Source: Bathymodiolus brooksi
Taxonomy: Eukaryota; Mollusca; Bivalvia; Mytilida; Modiolidae
Assembly: GCA_963680875.1 (NCBI GenBank)
Contig: OY804589.1
Coordinates: 19,054,413-19,118,412, forward strand
Direction: 5' to 3'
Length of the DNA stretch: 64,000 nt
The notes beneath the pieces are model-generated. The model was not told where the DNA came from. It was given only the letters and a program-made list of their open reading frames with translations, and ran no database searches. Numbering within the stretch: position 1 is the first letter of the stretch; each line of letters opens with the position of its first letter. Positions 46,972-60,687 of this stretch are shown piece after piece. The position numbers were made by a program, and so were the translations under genes.

Positions 46972-47475
46972 TATATCTGGCTACGTTGATGTATATAACT
47001 GGTAGATATGATTCCTGTCTTAATGTTTTCTTAGATTGTACTGAAAGGCTTACAGAAAGATATTTACAAAGTATGTATGTATCAGTAAATCTCCCACTTA
47101 CGGAACTCCGACTAGAATTGGAATCATTGTATCAAGAAACACTGGTCGTGATAAACGGACTTCTCTTCTCATTGATCCACACTTATATACATCAATGTTA
47201 TCAGTTTTATGTCATTATCATCTGGGTCATGTTGACGAAACAGAACGTAAATTCAAATTGCTACGTGAAAACCGTTCAGATATGCAAATCAATGATAATT
47301 TAAGTTTTCAAGAGCTTTCTTGGCAGATCTTGGGAATATGTGCTGAAATCATCGGAAAATATGACGAAGCATACCAATCATACGTGCAAGCATACAAGTC
47401 GCCGAGGTTTTATCTTGATGACAATGCTCCATTGCTCCGGTGCTATGTTTGATTTATACACTTTTACACAAATAG
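46904..47475 (+). pseudogene. cGLR 3'-end pseudogene, unit 2
   Basis: Same two frameshifts as unit 1. It carries TERYLQ and YIHQC variants shared with units 3 and 4, and the RFYLDD variant shared with unit 1. Confidence 0.9.
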
Positions 47476-49948
47476 CACTGAAATAATTCATCATTCTATA
47501 AATTTACTGTAATTTAACCATCAATTGAATACAAAGACAATATTTTTATCTTGAACATTATTTTTTTTCCTTATGTGAATGACACATGAACATGATACAT
47601 ACAGTAAAATGTGAGCTGAAATAGGAAATATCAGAAATGTTCATATATAGTAAACATAATGACAATATGTATGCTTTCAATTTTCACATTGTGAACTTCT
47701 TATTCAATTGCAACAACATGTGGTTATTTGTGAACATTTCATAACAAAACCTCACCAAAGTGAAAGCTCTTCTTTTAATTTTCTTATTTTGTACGGATGA
47801 GTTTATTACAATAATAACATTATAATTCAATTATTATTAGAAACAAGCGAGAAGTACATACCCGATAATTTGATTGACATTAAGACGACGATAACGAATG
47901 TGTACTAGTTTTTAATTACTTATGTATATCTACATTTCCGTTGGGGTTCAATATTGAGGAAGGAGAGGCTTGGGATACCATTAACTGTTACAAACCAGTA
48001 TCTGTATTTCCATCGACATGTGTCGTGTTTCTTTTTGTGTTTAATGATTTGAGGTGACAAATAGTCGTTCATTTTGTTGATTCATTGAGCATTGGGACTT
48101 GTTCACCATCACTGTTTAATAACCCCTTATTGAAATTTACAGTTTCTAAATAATGAAAGTATTATTAAAACGAAGGTTCACCTTCCTCAGGCATAGGTGA
48201 CCTTAGCTGATTTTGGCGATCCTATTTAAGCCCCTTGGCTTACTTGCTCGCAAAACTTTTAAAATTATTTGGCTTTCCAACCTTTCGATTTTGAGCGTAC
48301 CTGATGAAGGTCATTCCAGAAACGCGTTGTGCGCACTAAATTTGATATCTACGTTTTAATGGTATAATACATCCGACAGTTTAGACAGGAAGCATATCTT
48401 AATAGTGATCCGTATATTACTCATTCGTAACAAAATTTTGTGCACTCTATATAATACGATATAGCAATTATTTGCTGAATCTTTAGTTTTCTTTGAATTT
48501 TTGTCGACCACCGTTTGTATTTATCTTTTGACCATTGTATTGCTTGTCCTTCCAATTACGAATTCTTCAAACCTTTCTTGTACATGAACAGCATATATGT
48601 GTGTGTCATATTAATTATACCATTTACAACAATTTTGTACCAATAATAACGTCTACAAAACGGAAACATGTACATTACATATATAAACGTTAGAGAATAC
48701 CGAAGGGGCAATCAAAAAACGGAACGATCCAAGGAAACTGGCAACATAGGGTGCATCAGACCAAGAATAACAAAATAAAAACACAACACTATATGTGTTG
48801 GAAACCACTATACGCATACAAACACAAATAACGTAAATAAGACATCTCCCCTCCTACAAACAACTGGAGATAAAGACGAACCGAATATGGTTTTTATGCG
48901 GAAATCGTAACGGACATCACAACACGGAACTCAGAACGTAAAGACACATAATAGGACAACATAGAAAAACTAAAAAAATGAGCAATACGGATCCCACCAA
49001 TAAGCCATTGGTGAACTCATATGTTTGCGAAGGGTAAGCACTTCCTTCCTCTTATATGGCACCCGCAATGTTATTCATATAATCAATGCGTGTTGGATGC
49101 CATCATACACACCAAACACAAATAACAAATAAATCTGGAGCTCTCCTACAAACAAGTGGCGGTAAAGACGAACCTAACATCGTTTCTATGCAGAAATCGT
49201 AATGAACATCAGATTAGTATTAGTATATAAGGGTAATAACAAAATTACCGAACTCCAAGCAATCTTACAAAGGGAAAGTCAAAACTCGTAAGTATATAAA
49301 CAGAAAAAATCAGTCAACAACCGGAAAACTGTGAAAACCGTAATGACACTGACTTGGTACAGGCATTTCTAAAGAAATGGCGGGTTGAATCAGATTTTAA
49401 AGCGCCAAACCTCCCCCTTTCATTACGGCTCATAGTTTCCGGCTGTCACTATAACAGTATTTATAACAATAATTGAACAAAACAGGTAAAATAGATGTCA
49501 TAACAGCACCAAACTCAGTGAAGTGAATGACAAAAACATTTTTATATTAGTATTAGGACAATTTCATTGATATTGCCATGCGAGTTTTTAAAATTACGTA
49601 CTGTGGGAAACTCAAACTTGAATTTCCGACCACCTCACAAATGTGACAATCGAATGGCTATTCGGCTATAGCTTGGGATCATTCAAATTTCTAGTTGATT
49701 AGATGTGGTGTTTAATTACCATTTTGATCCTGTCATAATTTTCGACCCGTGTAAACCACCTTCAATTTTACAAAGTCAGTGATTTTCCTACTCATTTGTT
49801 TCTGTGGCCTGGGTCCCTTATAATTGGGAAAATTAGCGCGTAAATGATGTGAATTGGGAAAAGATGGGAAGAGTAAATCTATTAGTTTGGATGTCCAGTA
49901 GTATAATAGCGATCATACTGTACCAAGGTTAATGCCAACAGTAACAAA

Positions 49949-50281
49949 TTATTGTGATGAAGAAGAATGACCACAAAACAGTTCACAAAACTTACATAAA
50001 TACACTTGGTGTACCACACTGTCATATAGCAATGGGTATTTTTGTTCATTCTTTATTGAACTAAGCGCCCTGGCATCTGGTACCATGACCTCTGGAACAC
50101 AACTGTCCGAATCAGAGTGACAGTCAGACTGCGAATCATTATCAACATCGCCACTATTTGCACTATTTACATGTTGTTGGATGTCATTTGAAGCTGTGTT
50201 AGGTAATAAAGAAGTTGGTGAAATACAACTCGTGCTGTAAGATCTTTCGTACCCATGACCACACAGGGTGTGGTGCACCAT
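49949..50281 (-). other. Chimeric 110-codon ORF at junction 3
   Basis: Open; translation identical to the junction 2 copy. Confidence 0.35.
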
Positions 50282-50785
50282 TATATCTGGCTACGTTGAT
50301 GTATATAACTGGTAGATATGATTCCTGTCTTAATGTTTTCTTAGATTGTACTGAAAGGCTTACAGAAAGATATTTACAAAGTATGTATGTATCAGTAAAT
50401 CTCCCACTTACGGAACTCCGACTAGAATTGGAATCATTGTATCAAGAAACACTGGTCGTGATAAACGGACTTCTCTTCTCATTGATCCACACTTATATAC
50501 ATCAATGTTATCAGTTTTATGTCATTATCATCTGGGTCATGTTGACGAAACAGAACGTAAATTCAAATTGCTACGTGAAAACCGTTCAGATATGCAAATC
50601 AATGATAATTTAAGTTTTCAAGAGCTTTCTTGGCAGATCTTGGGAATATGTGCTGAAATCATCGGAAAATATGACGAAGCATACCAATCATACGTGCAAG
50701 CATACAAGTCGCCGAGGTTTTGTCTTGATGACAATGCTCCATTACTCCGGTGCTATGTTTGATTTATAAACTTTTACACAAATAG
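50214..50785 (+). pseudogene. cGLR 3'-end pseudogene, unit 3
   Basis: The 5' half looks identical to unit 2; the 3' end switches to RFCLDD, as in units 4-5 and in the intact cGLR B. Confidence 0.9.
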
Positions 50786-53258
50786 CACTGAAATAATTCA
50801 TCATTCTATAAATTTACTGTAATTTAACCATCAATTAAATACAAAGACAATATTTTTATCTTGAACATTATTTTTGTTCCTTATGTGAATGACACATGAA
50901 CATGATACATACAGTAAAATGTGAGCTGAAATAGGAAATATCAGAAATGTTCATATATAGTAAACATAATGACAATATGTATGCTTTCAATTTTCACATT
51001 GTGAACTTCTTATTCAATTGCAACAACATGTGGTTATTTGTGAACATTTCATAACAAAACCTCACCAAAGTGAAAGTTCTTCTTTTAATTTTCTTATTTT
51101 GTACGGATGAGTTTATTACAATAATAACATTATAATTCAATTATTATTAGAAACAAGCGAGAAGTACATACCCGATAATTTGATTGACATTAAGACGACG
51201 ATAACGAATGTGTACTAGTTTTTAATTACTTATGTATATCTACATTTCCGTTGGGGTTCAATATTGAGGAAGGAGAGGCTTGGGATACCATTAACTGTTA
51301 CAAACCAGTATCTGTATTTCCATCGACATGTGTCGTGTTTCTTTTTGTGTTTAATGATTTGAGGTGACAAATAGTCGTTCATTTTGTTGATTCATTGAGC
51401 ATTGGGACTTGTTCACCATCACTGTTTAATAACCCCTTATTGAAATTTACAGTTTCTAAATAATGAAAGTATTATTAAAACGAAGGTTCACCTTCCTCAG
51501 GCATAGGTGACCTTAGCTGATTTTGGCGATCCTATTTAAGCCCCTTGGCTTACTTGCTCGCAAAACTTTTTAAATTATTTGGCTTTCCAACCTTTCGATT
51601 TTGAACGTACCTGATGAAGGTCATTCCAGAAACGCGTTGTGCGCACTAAATTTGATATCTACGTTTTAATGGTATAATACATCCGACAGTTTAGACAGGA
51701 AGCATATCTTAATAGTGATCCGTATATTACTCATTCGTAACAAAATTTTGTGCACTCTATATAATACGATATAGCAATTATTTGCTGAATCTTTAGTTTT
51801 CTTTGAATTTTTGTCGACCACCGTTTGTATTTATCTTTTGACCATTGTATTGCTTGTCCTTCCAATTACGGATTCTTCAAACCTTTCTTGTACATGAACA
51901 GCATATATGTGTGTGTCATATTAATTATACCATTTACAACAATTTTGTACCAATAATAACGTCTACAAAACGGAAACATGTACATTACATATATACACGT
52001 TAGAGAATACCGAAGGGGCAATCAAAAAACGGAACGATCCAAGGAAACTGGCAACATAGGGTGCATCAGACCAAGAATAACAAAATAAAAACACAACACT
52101 ATATGTGTTGGAAACCACTATACGCATACAAACACAAATAACGTAAATAAGACATCTCCCCTCCTACAAACAACTGGAGATAAAGACGAACCGAATATGG
52201 TTTTTATGCGGAAATCGTAACGGACATCACAACACGGAACTCAGAACTTAAAGACACATAATAGGACAACATAGAAAAACTAAAAAGATGAGCAATACGG
52301 ATCCCACCAATAAGCCATTGGTGAACTCATATGTTTGCGAAGGGTAAGCACTTCCTTCCTCTTATATGGCACCCGCAATGTTATTCATATAATCAATGCA
52401 TGTTGGATGCCATCATACACACCAAACACAAATAACAAATAAATCTGGAGCTCTCCTACAAACAAGTGGCGGTAAAGACGAACCTAACATCGTTTCTATG
52501 CAGAAATCGTAATGAACATCAGATTAGTATTAGTATATAAGGGTAATAACAAAATTACCGAACTCCAAGCAATCTTACAAAGGGAAAGTCAAAACTCGTA
52601 AGTATATAAACAGACAAAATCAGTCAACAACCGGAAAACTGTGAAAACCGTAATGACACTGACTTGGTACAGGCATTTCTAAAGAAATGGCTGGTTGAAT
52701 CAGATTTTAAAGCGCCAAACCTCCCCCTTTCATTACGGCTCATAGTTTCCGGCTGTCACTATAACAGTATTTATAACAATATTTGAACAAAACAGGTAAA
52801 ATAGATGTCATAACAGCACCAAACTCAGTGAAGTGAATGACAAAAACATTTTTATATTAGTATTAGGACAATTTCATTGATATTGCCATGCGAGTTTTTA
52901 AAATTACGTACTGTGGGAAACTCAAACTTGAATTTCAGACCACCTCACAAATGTGACAATCGAAGGGCTATTCGGCTATAGCTTGGGGTCATTCAAATTT
53001 CTAGTTGATTAGATGTGGTGTTTAATTACCATTTTGATCCTGTCATAATTTTCGACCCGTGTAAACCACCATCAATTTTACAAAGTCAGTGATTTTCCTA
53101 CTCATTTGTATCTGGGTCCTGGGTCCATTATAATTGGGAAAATTAGCGCGTAAATGATGTGAATTGGGAAAAGATGGGAAGAGTAAATCTATTAGTTTGG
53201 ATGTCCAGTAATAGAATAGCGATCATACTGTACCAAGGTTAATGCCAACAGTAACACA

Positions 53259-53591
53259 TTATTGTGATGAAGAAGAATGACCACAAAACAGTTCACAAAA
53301 CTTACATAAATACACTTGGTGTACCACACTGTCATATAGCAATGGGTATTTTTGTTCATTCTTTATTGAACTAAGCGCCCTGTCATCTGGTACCATGACC
53401 TCTGGAACACAACTGTCCAAATCAGAGTGACAGTCAGACTGCGAATCATTATCAACATCGCCACTATTTGCACTATTTACATGTTGTTGGATGTCATTTG
53501 AAGCTGTGTTAGGTAATAAAGAAGTTGGTGAAATACAACTCGTGCTGTAAGATCTTTCGTACCCATGACCACACAGGGTGTGGTGCACCAT
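53259..53591 (-). other. Chimeric 110-codon ORF at junction 4
   Basis: Open; DLDSC and PDDRAL variants. Confidence 0.35.
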
Positions 53592-54095
53592 TATATCTGG
53601 CTACGTTGATGTATATAACTGGTAGATATGATTCCTCTCTTAATGTTTTCTTAGATTGTACTGAAAGGCTTACAGAAAGATATTTACAAAGTATGTATGT
53701 ATCAGTAAATCTCCCACTTACGGAACTCCGACTAGAATTGGAATCATTGTATCAAGAAACACTGGTCGTGATAAACGGACTTCTCTTCTCATTGATCCAC
53801 ACTTATATACATCAATGTTATCAGTTTTATGTCATTATCATCTGGGTCATGTTGACGAAACAGAACGTAAATTCAAATTGCTACGTGAAAACCGTTCAGA
53901 TATGCAAATCAATGATAATTTAAGTTTTCAAGAGCTTTCTTGGCAGATCTTGGGAATATGTGCTGAAATCATCGGAAAATATGACGAAGCATACCAATCA
54001 TACGTGCAAGCATACAAGTCGCCGAGGTTTTGTCTTGATGACAATGCTCCATTACTCCGGTGCTATGTTTGATTTATAAACTTTTACACAAATAG
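53524..54095 (+). pseudogene. cGLR 3'-end pseudogene, unit 4
   Basis: Both founder frameshifts. YDSSLN variant shared with unit 5; otherwise as unit 3. Confidence 0.9.
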
Positions 54096-56568
54096 CACTG
54101 AAATAATTCATCATTCTATAAATTTACTGTAATTTAACCATCAATTAAATACAAAGACAATATTTTTATCTTGAACATTATTTTTGTTCCTTATGTGAAT
54201 GACACATGAACATGATACATACAGTAAAATGTGAGCTGAAATAGGAAATATCAGAAATGTTCATATATAGTAAACATAATGACAATATGTATGCTTTCAA
54301 TTTTCACATTGTGAACTTCTTATTCAATTGCAACAACATGTGGTTATTTGTGAACATTTCATAACAAAACCTCACCAAAGTGAAAGTTCTTCTTTTAATT
54401 TTCTTATTTTGTACGGATGAGTTTATTACAATAATAACATTATAATTCAATTATTATTAGAAACAAGCGAGAAGTACATACCCGATAATTTGATTGACAT
54501 TAAGACGACGATAACGAATGTGTACTAGTTTTTAATTACTTATGTATATCTACATTTCCGTTGGGGTTCAATATTGAGGAAGGAGAGGCTTGGGATACCA
54601 TTAACTGTTACAAACCAGTATCTGTATTTCCATCGACATGTGTCGTGTTTCTTTTTGTGTTTAATGATTTGAGGTGACAAATAGTCGTTCATTTTGTTGA
54701 TTCATTGAGCATTGGGACTTGTTCACCATCACTGTTTAATAACCCCTTATTGAAATTTACAGTTTCTAAATAATGAAAGTATTATTAAAACGAAGGTTCA
54801 CCTTCCTCAGGCATAGGTGACCTTAGCTGATTTTGGCGATCCTATTTAAGCCCCTTGGCTTACTTGCTCGCAAAACTTTTTAAATTATTTGGCTTTCCAA
54901 CCTTTCGATTTTGAACGTACCTGATGAAGGTCATTCCAGAAACGCGTTGTGCGCACTAAATTTGATATCTACGTTTTAATGGTATAATACATCCGACAGT
55001 TTAGACAGGAAGCATATCTTAATAGTGATCCGTATATTACTCATTCGTAACAAAATTTTGTGCACTCTATATAATACGATATAGCAATTATTTGCTGAAT
55101 CTTTAGTTTTCTTTGAATTTTTGTCGACCACCGTTTGTATTTATCTTTTGACCATTGTATTGCTTGTCCTTCCAATTACGGATTCTTCAAACCTTTCTTG
55201 TACATGAACAGCATATATGTGTGTGTCATATTAATTATACCATTTACAACAATTTTGTACCAATAATAACGTCTACAAAACGGAAACATGTACATTACAT
55301 ATATACACGTTAGAGAATACCGAAGGGGCAATCAAAAAACGGAACGATCCAAGGAAACTGGCAACATAGGGTGCATCAGACCAAGAATAACAAAATAAAA
55401 ACACAACACTATATGTGTTGGAAACCACTATACGCATACAAACACAAATAACGTAAATAAGACATCTCCCCTCCTACAAACAACTGGAGATAAAGACGAA
55501 CCGAATATGGTTTTTATGCGGAAATCGTAACGGACATCACAACACGGAACTCAGAACTTAAAGACACATAATAGGACAACATAGAAAAACTAAAAAGATG
55601 AGCAATACGGATCCCACCAATAAGCCATTGGTGAACTCATATGTTTGCGAAGGGTAAGCACTTCCTTCCTCTTATATGGCACCCGCAATGTTATTCATAT
55701 AATCAATGCATGTTGGATGCCATCATACACACCAAACACAAATAACAAATAAATCTGGAGCTCTCCTACAAACAAGTGGCGGTAAAGACGAACCTAACAT
55801 CGTTTCTATGCAGAAATCGTAATGAACATCAGATTAGTATTAGTATATAAGGGTAATAACAAAATTACCGAACTCCAAGCAATCTTACAAAGGGAAAGTC
55901 AAAACTCGTAAGTATATAAACAGACAAAATCAGTCAACAACCGGAAAACTGTGAAAACCGTAATGACACTGACTTGGTACAGGCATTTCTAAAGAAATGG
56001 CTGGTTGAATCAGATTTTAAAGCGCCAAACCTCCCCCTTTCATTACGGCTCATAGTTTCCGGCTGTCACTATAACAGTATTTATAACAATATTTGAACAA
56101 AACAGGTAAAATAGATGTCATAACAGCACCAAACTCAGTGAAGTGAATGACAAAAACATTTTTATATTAGTATTAGGACAATTTCATTGATATTGCCATG
56201 CGAGTTTTTAAAATTACGTACTGTGGGAAACTCAAACTTGAATTTCAGACCACCTCACAAATGTGACAATCGAAGGGCTATTCGGCTATAGCTTGGGGTC
56301 ATTCAAATTTCTAGTTGATTAGATGTGGTGTTTAATTACCATTTTGATCCTGTCATAATTTTCGACCCGTGTAAACCACCATCAATTTTACAAAGTCAGT
56401 GATTTTCCTACTCATTTGTATCTGGGTCCTGGGTCCATTATAATTGGGAAAATTAGCGCGTAAATGATGTGAATTGGGAAAAGATGGGAAGAGTAAATCT
56501 ATTAGTTTGGATGTCCAGTAATAGAATAGCGATCATACTGTACCAAGGTTAATGCCAACAGTAACACA

Positions 56569-56901
56569 TTATTGTGATGAAGAAGAATGACCACAAAACA
56601 GTTCACAAAACTTACATAAATACACTTGGTGTACCACACTGTCATATAGCAATGGGTATTTTTGTTCATTCTTTATTGAACTAAGCGCCCTGTCATCTGG
56701 TACCATGACCTCTGGAACACAACTGTCCAAATCAGAGTGACAGTCAGACTGCGAATCATTATCAACATCGCCACTATTTGCACTATTTACATGTTGTTGG
56801 ATGTCATTTGAAGCTGTGTTAGGTAATAAAGAAGTTGGTGAAATACAACTCGTGCTGTAAGATCTTTCGTACCCATGACCACACAGGGTGTGGTGCACCA
56901 T
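56569..56901 (-). other. Chimeric 110-codon ORF at junction 5
   Basis: Open; translation identical to the junction 4 copy. Confidence 0.35.
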
Positions 56902-57405
56902 TATATCTGGCTACGTTGATGTATATAACTGGTAGATATGATTCCTCTCTTAATGTTTTCTTAGATTGTACTGAAAGGCTTACAGAAGGATATTTACAAA
57001 GTATGTATGTATCAGTAAATCTCCCACTTACGGAACTCCGACTAGAATTGGAATCATTGTATCAAGAAACACTGGTCGTGATAAACGGACTTCTCTTCTC
57101 ATTGATCCACACTTATATAGATCAATGTTATCAGTTTTATGTCATTATCATCTGGGTCATGTTGACGAAACAGAACGTAAATTCAAATTGCTACGTGAAA
57201 ACCGTTCAGATATGCAAATCAATGATAATTTAAGTTTTCAAGAGCTTTCTTGGCAGATCTTGGGAATATGTGCTGAAATCATCGGAAAATATGACGAAGC
57301 ATACCAATCATGCGTGCAAGCATACAAGTCGCCGAGGTTTTGTCTTGATGACAATGCTCCATTACTCCGGTGATATGTTTGATTTATAAACTTTTACACA
57401 AATAG
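56834..57405 (+). pseudogene. cGLR 3'-end pseudogene, unit 5
   Basis: Both founder frameshifts; TEGYLQ and YIDQC as in units 1 and 6. A further change (ccggtgctatg to ccggtgatatg) puts a stop directly after PLLR. Confidence 0.9.
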
Positions 57406-59879
57406 CACTGAAATAATTCATCATTCTATAAATTTACTGTAATTTAACCATCAATTAAATACAAAGACAATATTTTTATCTTGAACATTATTTTTTTTCC
57501 TTATGTGAATGACACATGAACATGATACATACAGTAAAATGTGAGCTGAAATAGGAAATATCAGAAATGTTCATATATAGTAAACATAATGACAATATGT
57601 ATGCTTTCAATTTTCACATTGTGAACTTCTTATTCAATTGCAACAACATGTGGTTATTTGTGAACATTTCATAACAAAACCTCACCAAAGTGAAAGTCCT
57701 TCTTTTAATTTTCTTATTTTGTACGGATGAGTTTATTACAATAATAACATTATAATTCAATTATTATTAGAAACAAGCGAGAAGTACATACCCGATAATT
57801 TGGTTGACATTAAGACGACGATAACGAATGTGTACTAGTTTTTAATTACTTATGTATATCTACATTTCCGTTGGGGTTCAATATTGAGGAAGGAGAGGCT
57901 TGGGATACCATTAACTGTTACAAACCAGTATCTGTATTTCCATCGACATGTGTCGTGTTTCTTTTTGTGTTTAATGATTTGAGGTGACAAATAGTCGTTC
58001 ATTTTGTTGATTCATTGAGCATTGGGACTTGTTCACCATCACTGTTTAATAACCCCTTATTGAAATTTACAGTTTCTAAATAATGAAAGTATTATTAAAA
58101 CGAAGGTTCACCTTCCTCAGGCATAGGTGACCTTAGCTGATTTTGGCGATCCTATTTAAGCCCCTTGGCTTACTTGCTCGCAAAACTTTTAAATTATTTG
58201 GCTTTCCAACCTTTCGATTTTGAACGTACCTGATGAAGATCATTCCAGAAACGCGTTGTGCGCACTAAATTTGATATCTACGTTTTAATGGTATAATACA
58301 TCCGACAGTTTAGACAGGAAGCATATCTTAATAGTGATCCGTATATTACTCATTCGTAACAAAATTTTGTGCACTCTATATAATACGATATAGCAATTAT
58401 TTGCTGAATCTTTAGTTTTCTTTGAATTTTTTGTCGACCACTGTTTGTATTTATCTTTTGACCATTGTATTGCTTGTCCTTCCAATTACGGATTCTTCAA
58501 ACCTTTCTTGTACATGAACAGCATATATGTGTGTGTCATATTAATTATACCATTTACAACAATTTTGTACCAATAATAACGTCTACAAAACGGAAACATG
58601 TACATTACATATATACACGTTAGAGAATACCTAAGGGGCAATCAAAAAACGGAACGATCCAAGGAAACTGGCAACATAGGGTGCATCAGACCAAGAATAA
58701 CAAAATAAAAACACAACACTATATGTGTTGGAAACCACTATACGCATACAAACACAAATAACGTAAATAAGACATCTTCCCTCCTACAAACAACTGGAGA
58801 TAAAGACGAACCGAATATGGTTTTTATGCGGAAATCGTAACGGACATCACAACACGGAACTCAGAACGTAAAGACACATAATAGGACAACATAGAAAAAC
58901 TAAAAAGATGAGCAATACGGATCCCACCAATAAGCCATTGGTGAACTCATATGTTTGCGAAGTGTAAGCACTTCCTTCCTCTTATATTGCACCCGCAATG
59001 TTATTCATATAATCAATGCGTGTTGGATGCCATCATACACACCAAACACAAATAACATAAATAAATCTGGAGCTCTCCTACAAACAAGTGGCGGTAAAGA
59101 CGAACCTAACATCGTTTCTATGCAGAAATCGTAATGAACATCAGATTAGTATTAGTATATAAGGGTAATAACAAAATTACCGAACTCCAAGCAATCTTAC
59201 AAAGGGAAAGTCAAAACTCATAAGTATATAAACAGACAAAATCAGTCAACAACCGAAAAACTGTGAAAACCGTAATGACACTGACTTGGTACAGGCATTT
59301 CTAAAGAAATGGCGGGTTGAATCAGATTTTAAAGCGCCAAACCTCCCCCTTTCATTACGGCTCATAGTTTCCGGCTGTCACTATAACAGTATTTATAACA
59401 ATACTTGAACAAAACAGGTAAAATAGATGTCATAACAGCACCAAACTCAGTGAAGTGAATGTCAAAAACATTTTTATATTAGTATTGGGACAATTTCATT
59501 GATATTGACATGCGAATTTTTAAAATTACGTACTGTGGGAAACTCAAACTTGAATTTCAGACCACCTCACAAATGTGACAATCGAATGGCTATTCGGCTA
59601 TAGCATGGGGTCATTCAAATTTCTAGTTGATTAGATGTGGTGTTTAATTACCATTTTGATCCTGTCATAATTTTCGACCCGTGTAAACCACCTTCAATTT
59701 TACAAAGTCAGTGATTTTCCTACTCATTTGTATCTGGGGCCTGGGTCCATTATAATTGGGAAAATTAGCGCGTAAATGATGTGAATTGGGAAAAGATGGG
59801 AAGAGTAAATCTATTAGTTTGGATGTCCAGTAATAGAATAGCGATCATACTGTACCGAGGTTAATGCCAACAGTAACAC

Positions 59880-60211
59880 ATTATTGTGATGAAGAAGAAT
59901 GACCACAAAACAGTTCACAAAACTTACATAAATACACTTGGTGTACCACACTGTCATATAGCAATGGGTATTTTTGTTCATTCTTTATTGAACTAAGCGC
60001 CCTGGCATCTGGTACCATGACCTCTGGAACACAACTGTCCAAATCAGAGTGACAGTCAGACTGCGAATCATTATCAACATCGCCACTATTTGCACTATTT
60101 ACATGTTGTTGGATGTCTTTGAAGCTGTGTTAGGTAATAAAGAGGTTGGAGAAATACAACTCGTGCTGTAAGATCTTTCGTACCCATGACCACACAGGGT
60201 GTGGTGCACCA
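59880..60211 (-). pseudogene. Chimeric ORF at junction 6, broken
   Basis: A 1-bp deletion ('gatgtcatttg' to 'gatgtctttg', near 60116) disrupts the frame; otherwise the same sequence. Confidence 0.5.
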
Positions 60212-60687
60212 TTATATCTGGCTACGTTGATGTATATAACTGGTAGATATGATTTCAGTCTTAATGTTTTCTTAGATTGTACTGAAAAGCTTACAGAAGG
60301 ATATTTACAAAGTATGTATGTATCAGTAAATCTCCCACTTACGGAACTCCGACTAGAATTGGAATCATTGTATCAAGAAACACTGGTCGTGATAAACGGA
60401 CTTCTCTTCTCATTGATCCACACTTATATAGATCAATGTTATCAGTTTTATGTCATTATCATCTGAGTCATGTTGACGAAACAGAACGTAAATTCAAATT
60501 GCTACGTGAAAACCGTTCAGATATGCAAATCAATGCAGATCTTGGGAATATGTGCTGAAATCATCGGAAAATATGACGAAGCATACCAATCATACGTGCA
60601 AGCATACAAGTCGCCGAGGTTTTGTCTTAATGACAATGCTCCATTACTCCGGTGCTATGTTTGATTTATAAACTTTTACACAAATAG
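60145..60687 (+). pseudogene. cGLR 3'-end pseudogene, unit 6, most damaged
   Basis: In addition to the founder frameshifts it has a stop (catctgagtc near 60463) and lacks about 30 bp encoding the DNLSFQELS region (after 60535). It begins 'gttggagaaat', as the intact gene does, rather than 'gttggtgaaat'. Confidence 0.9.
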
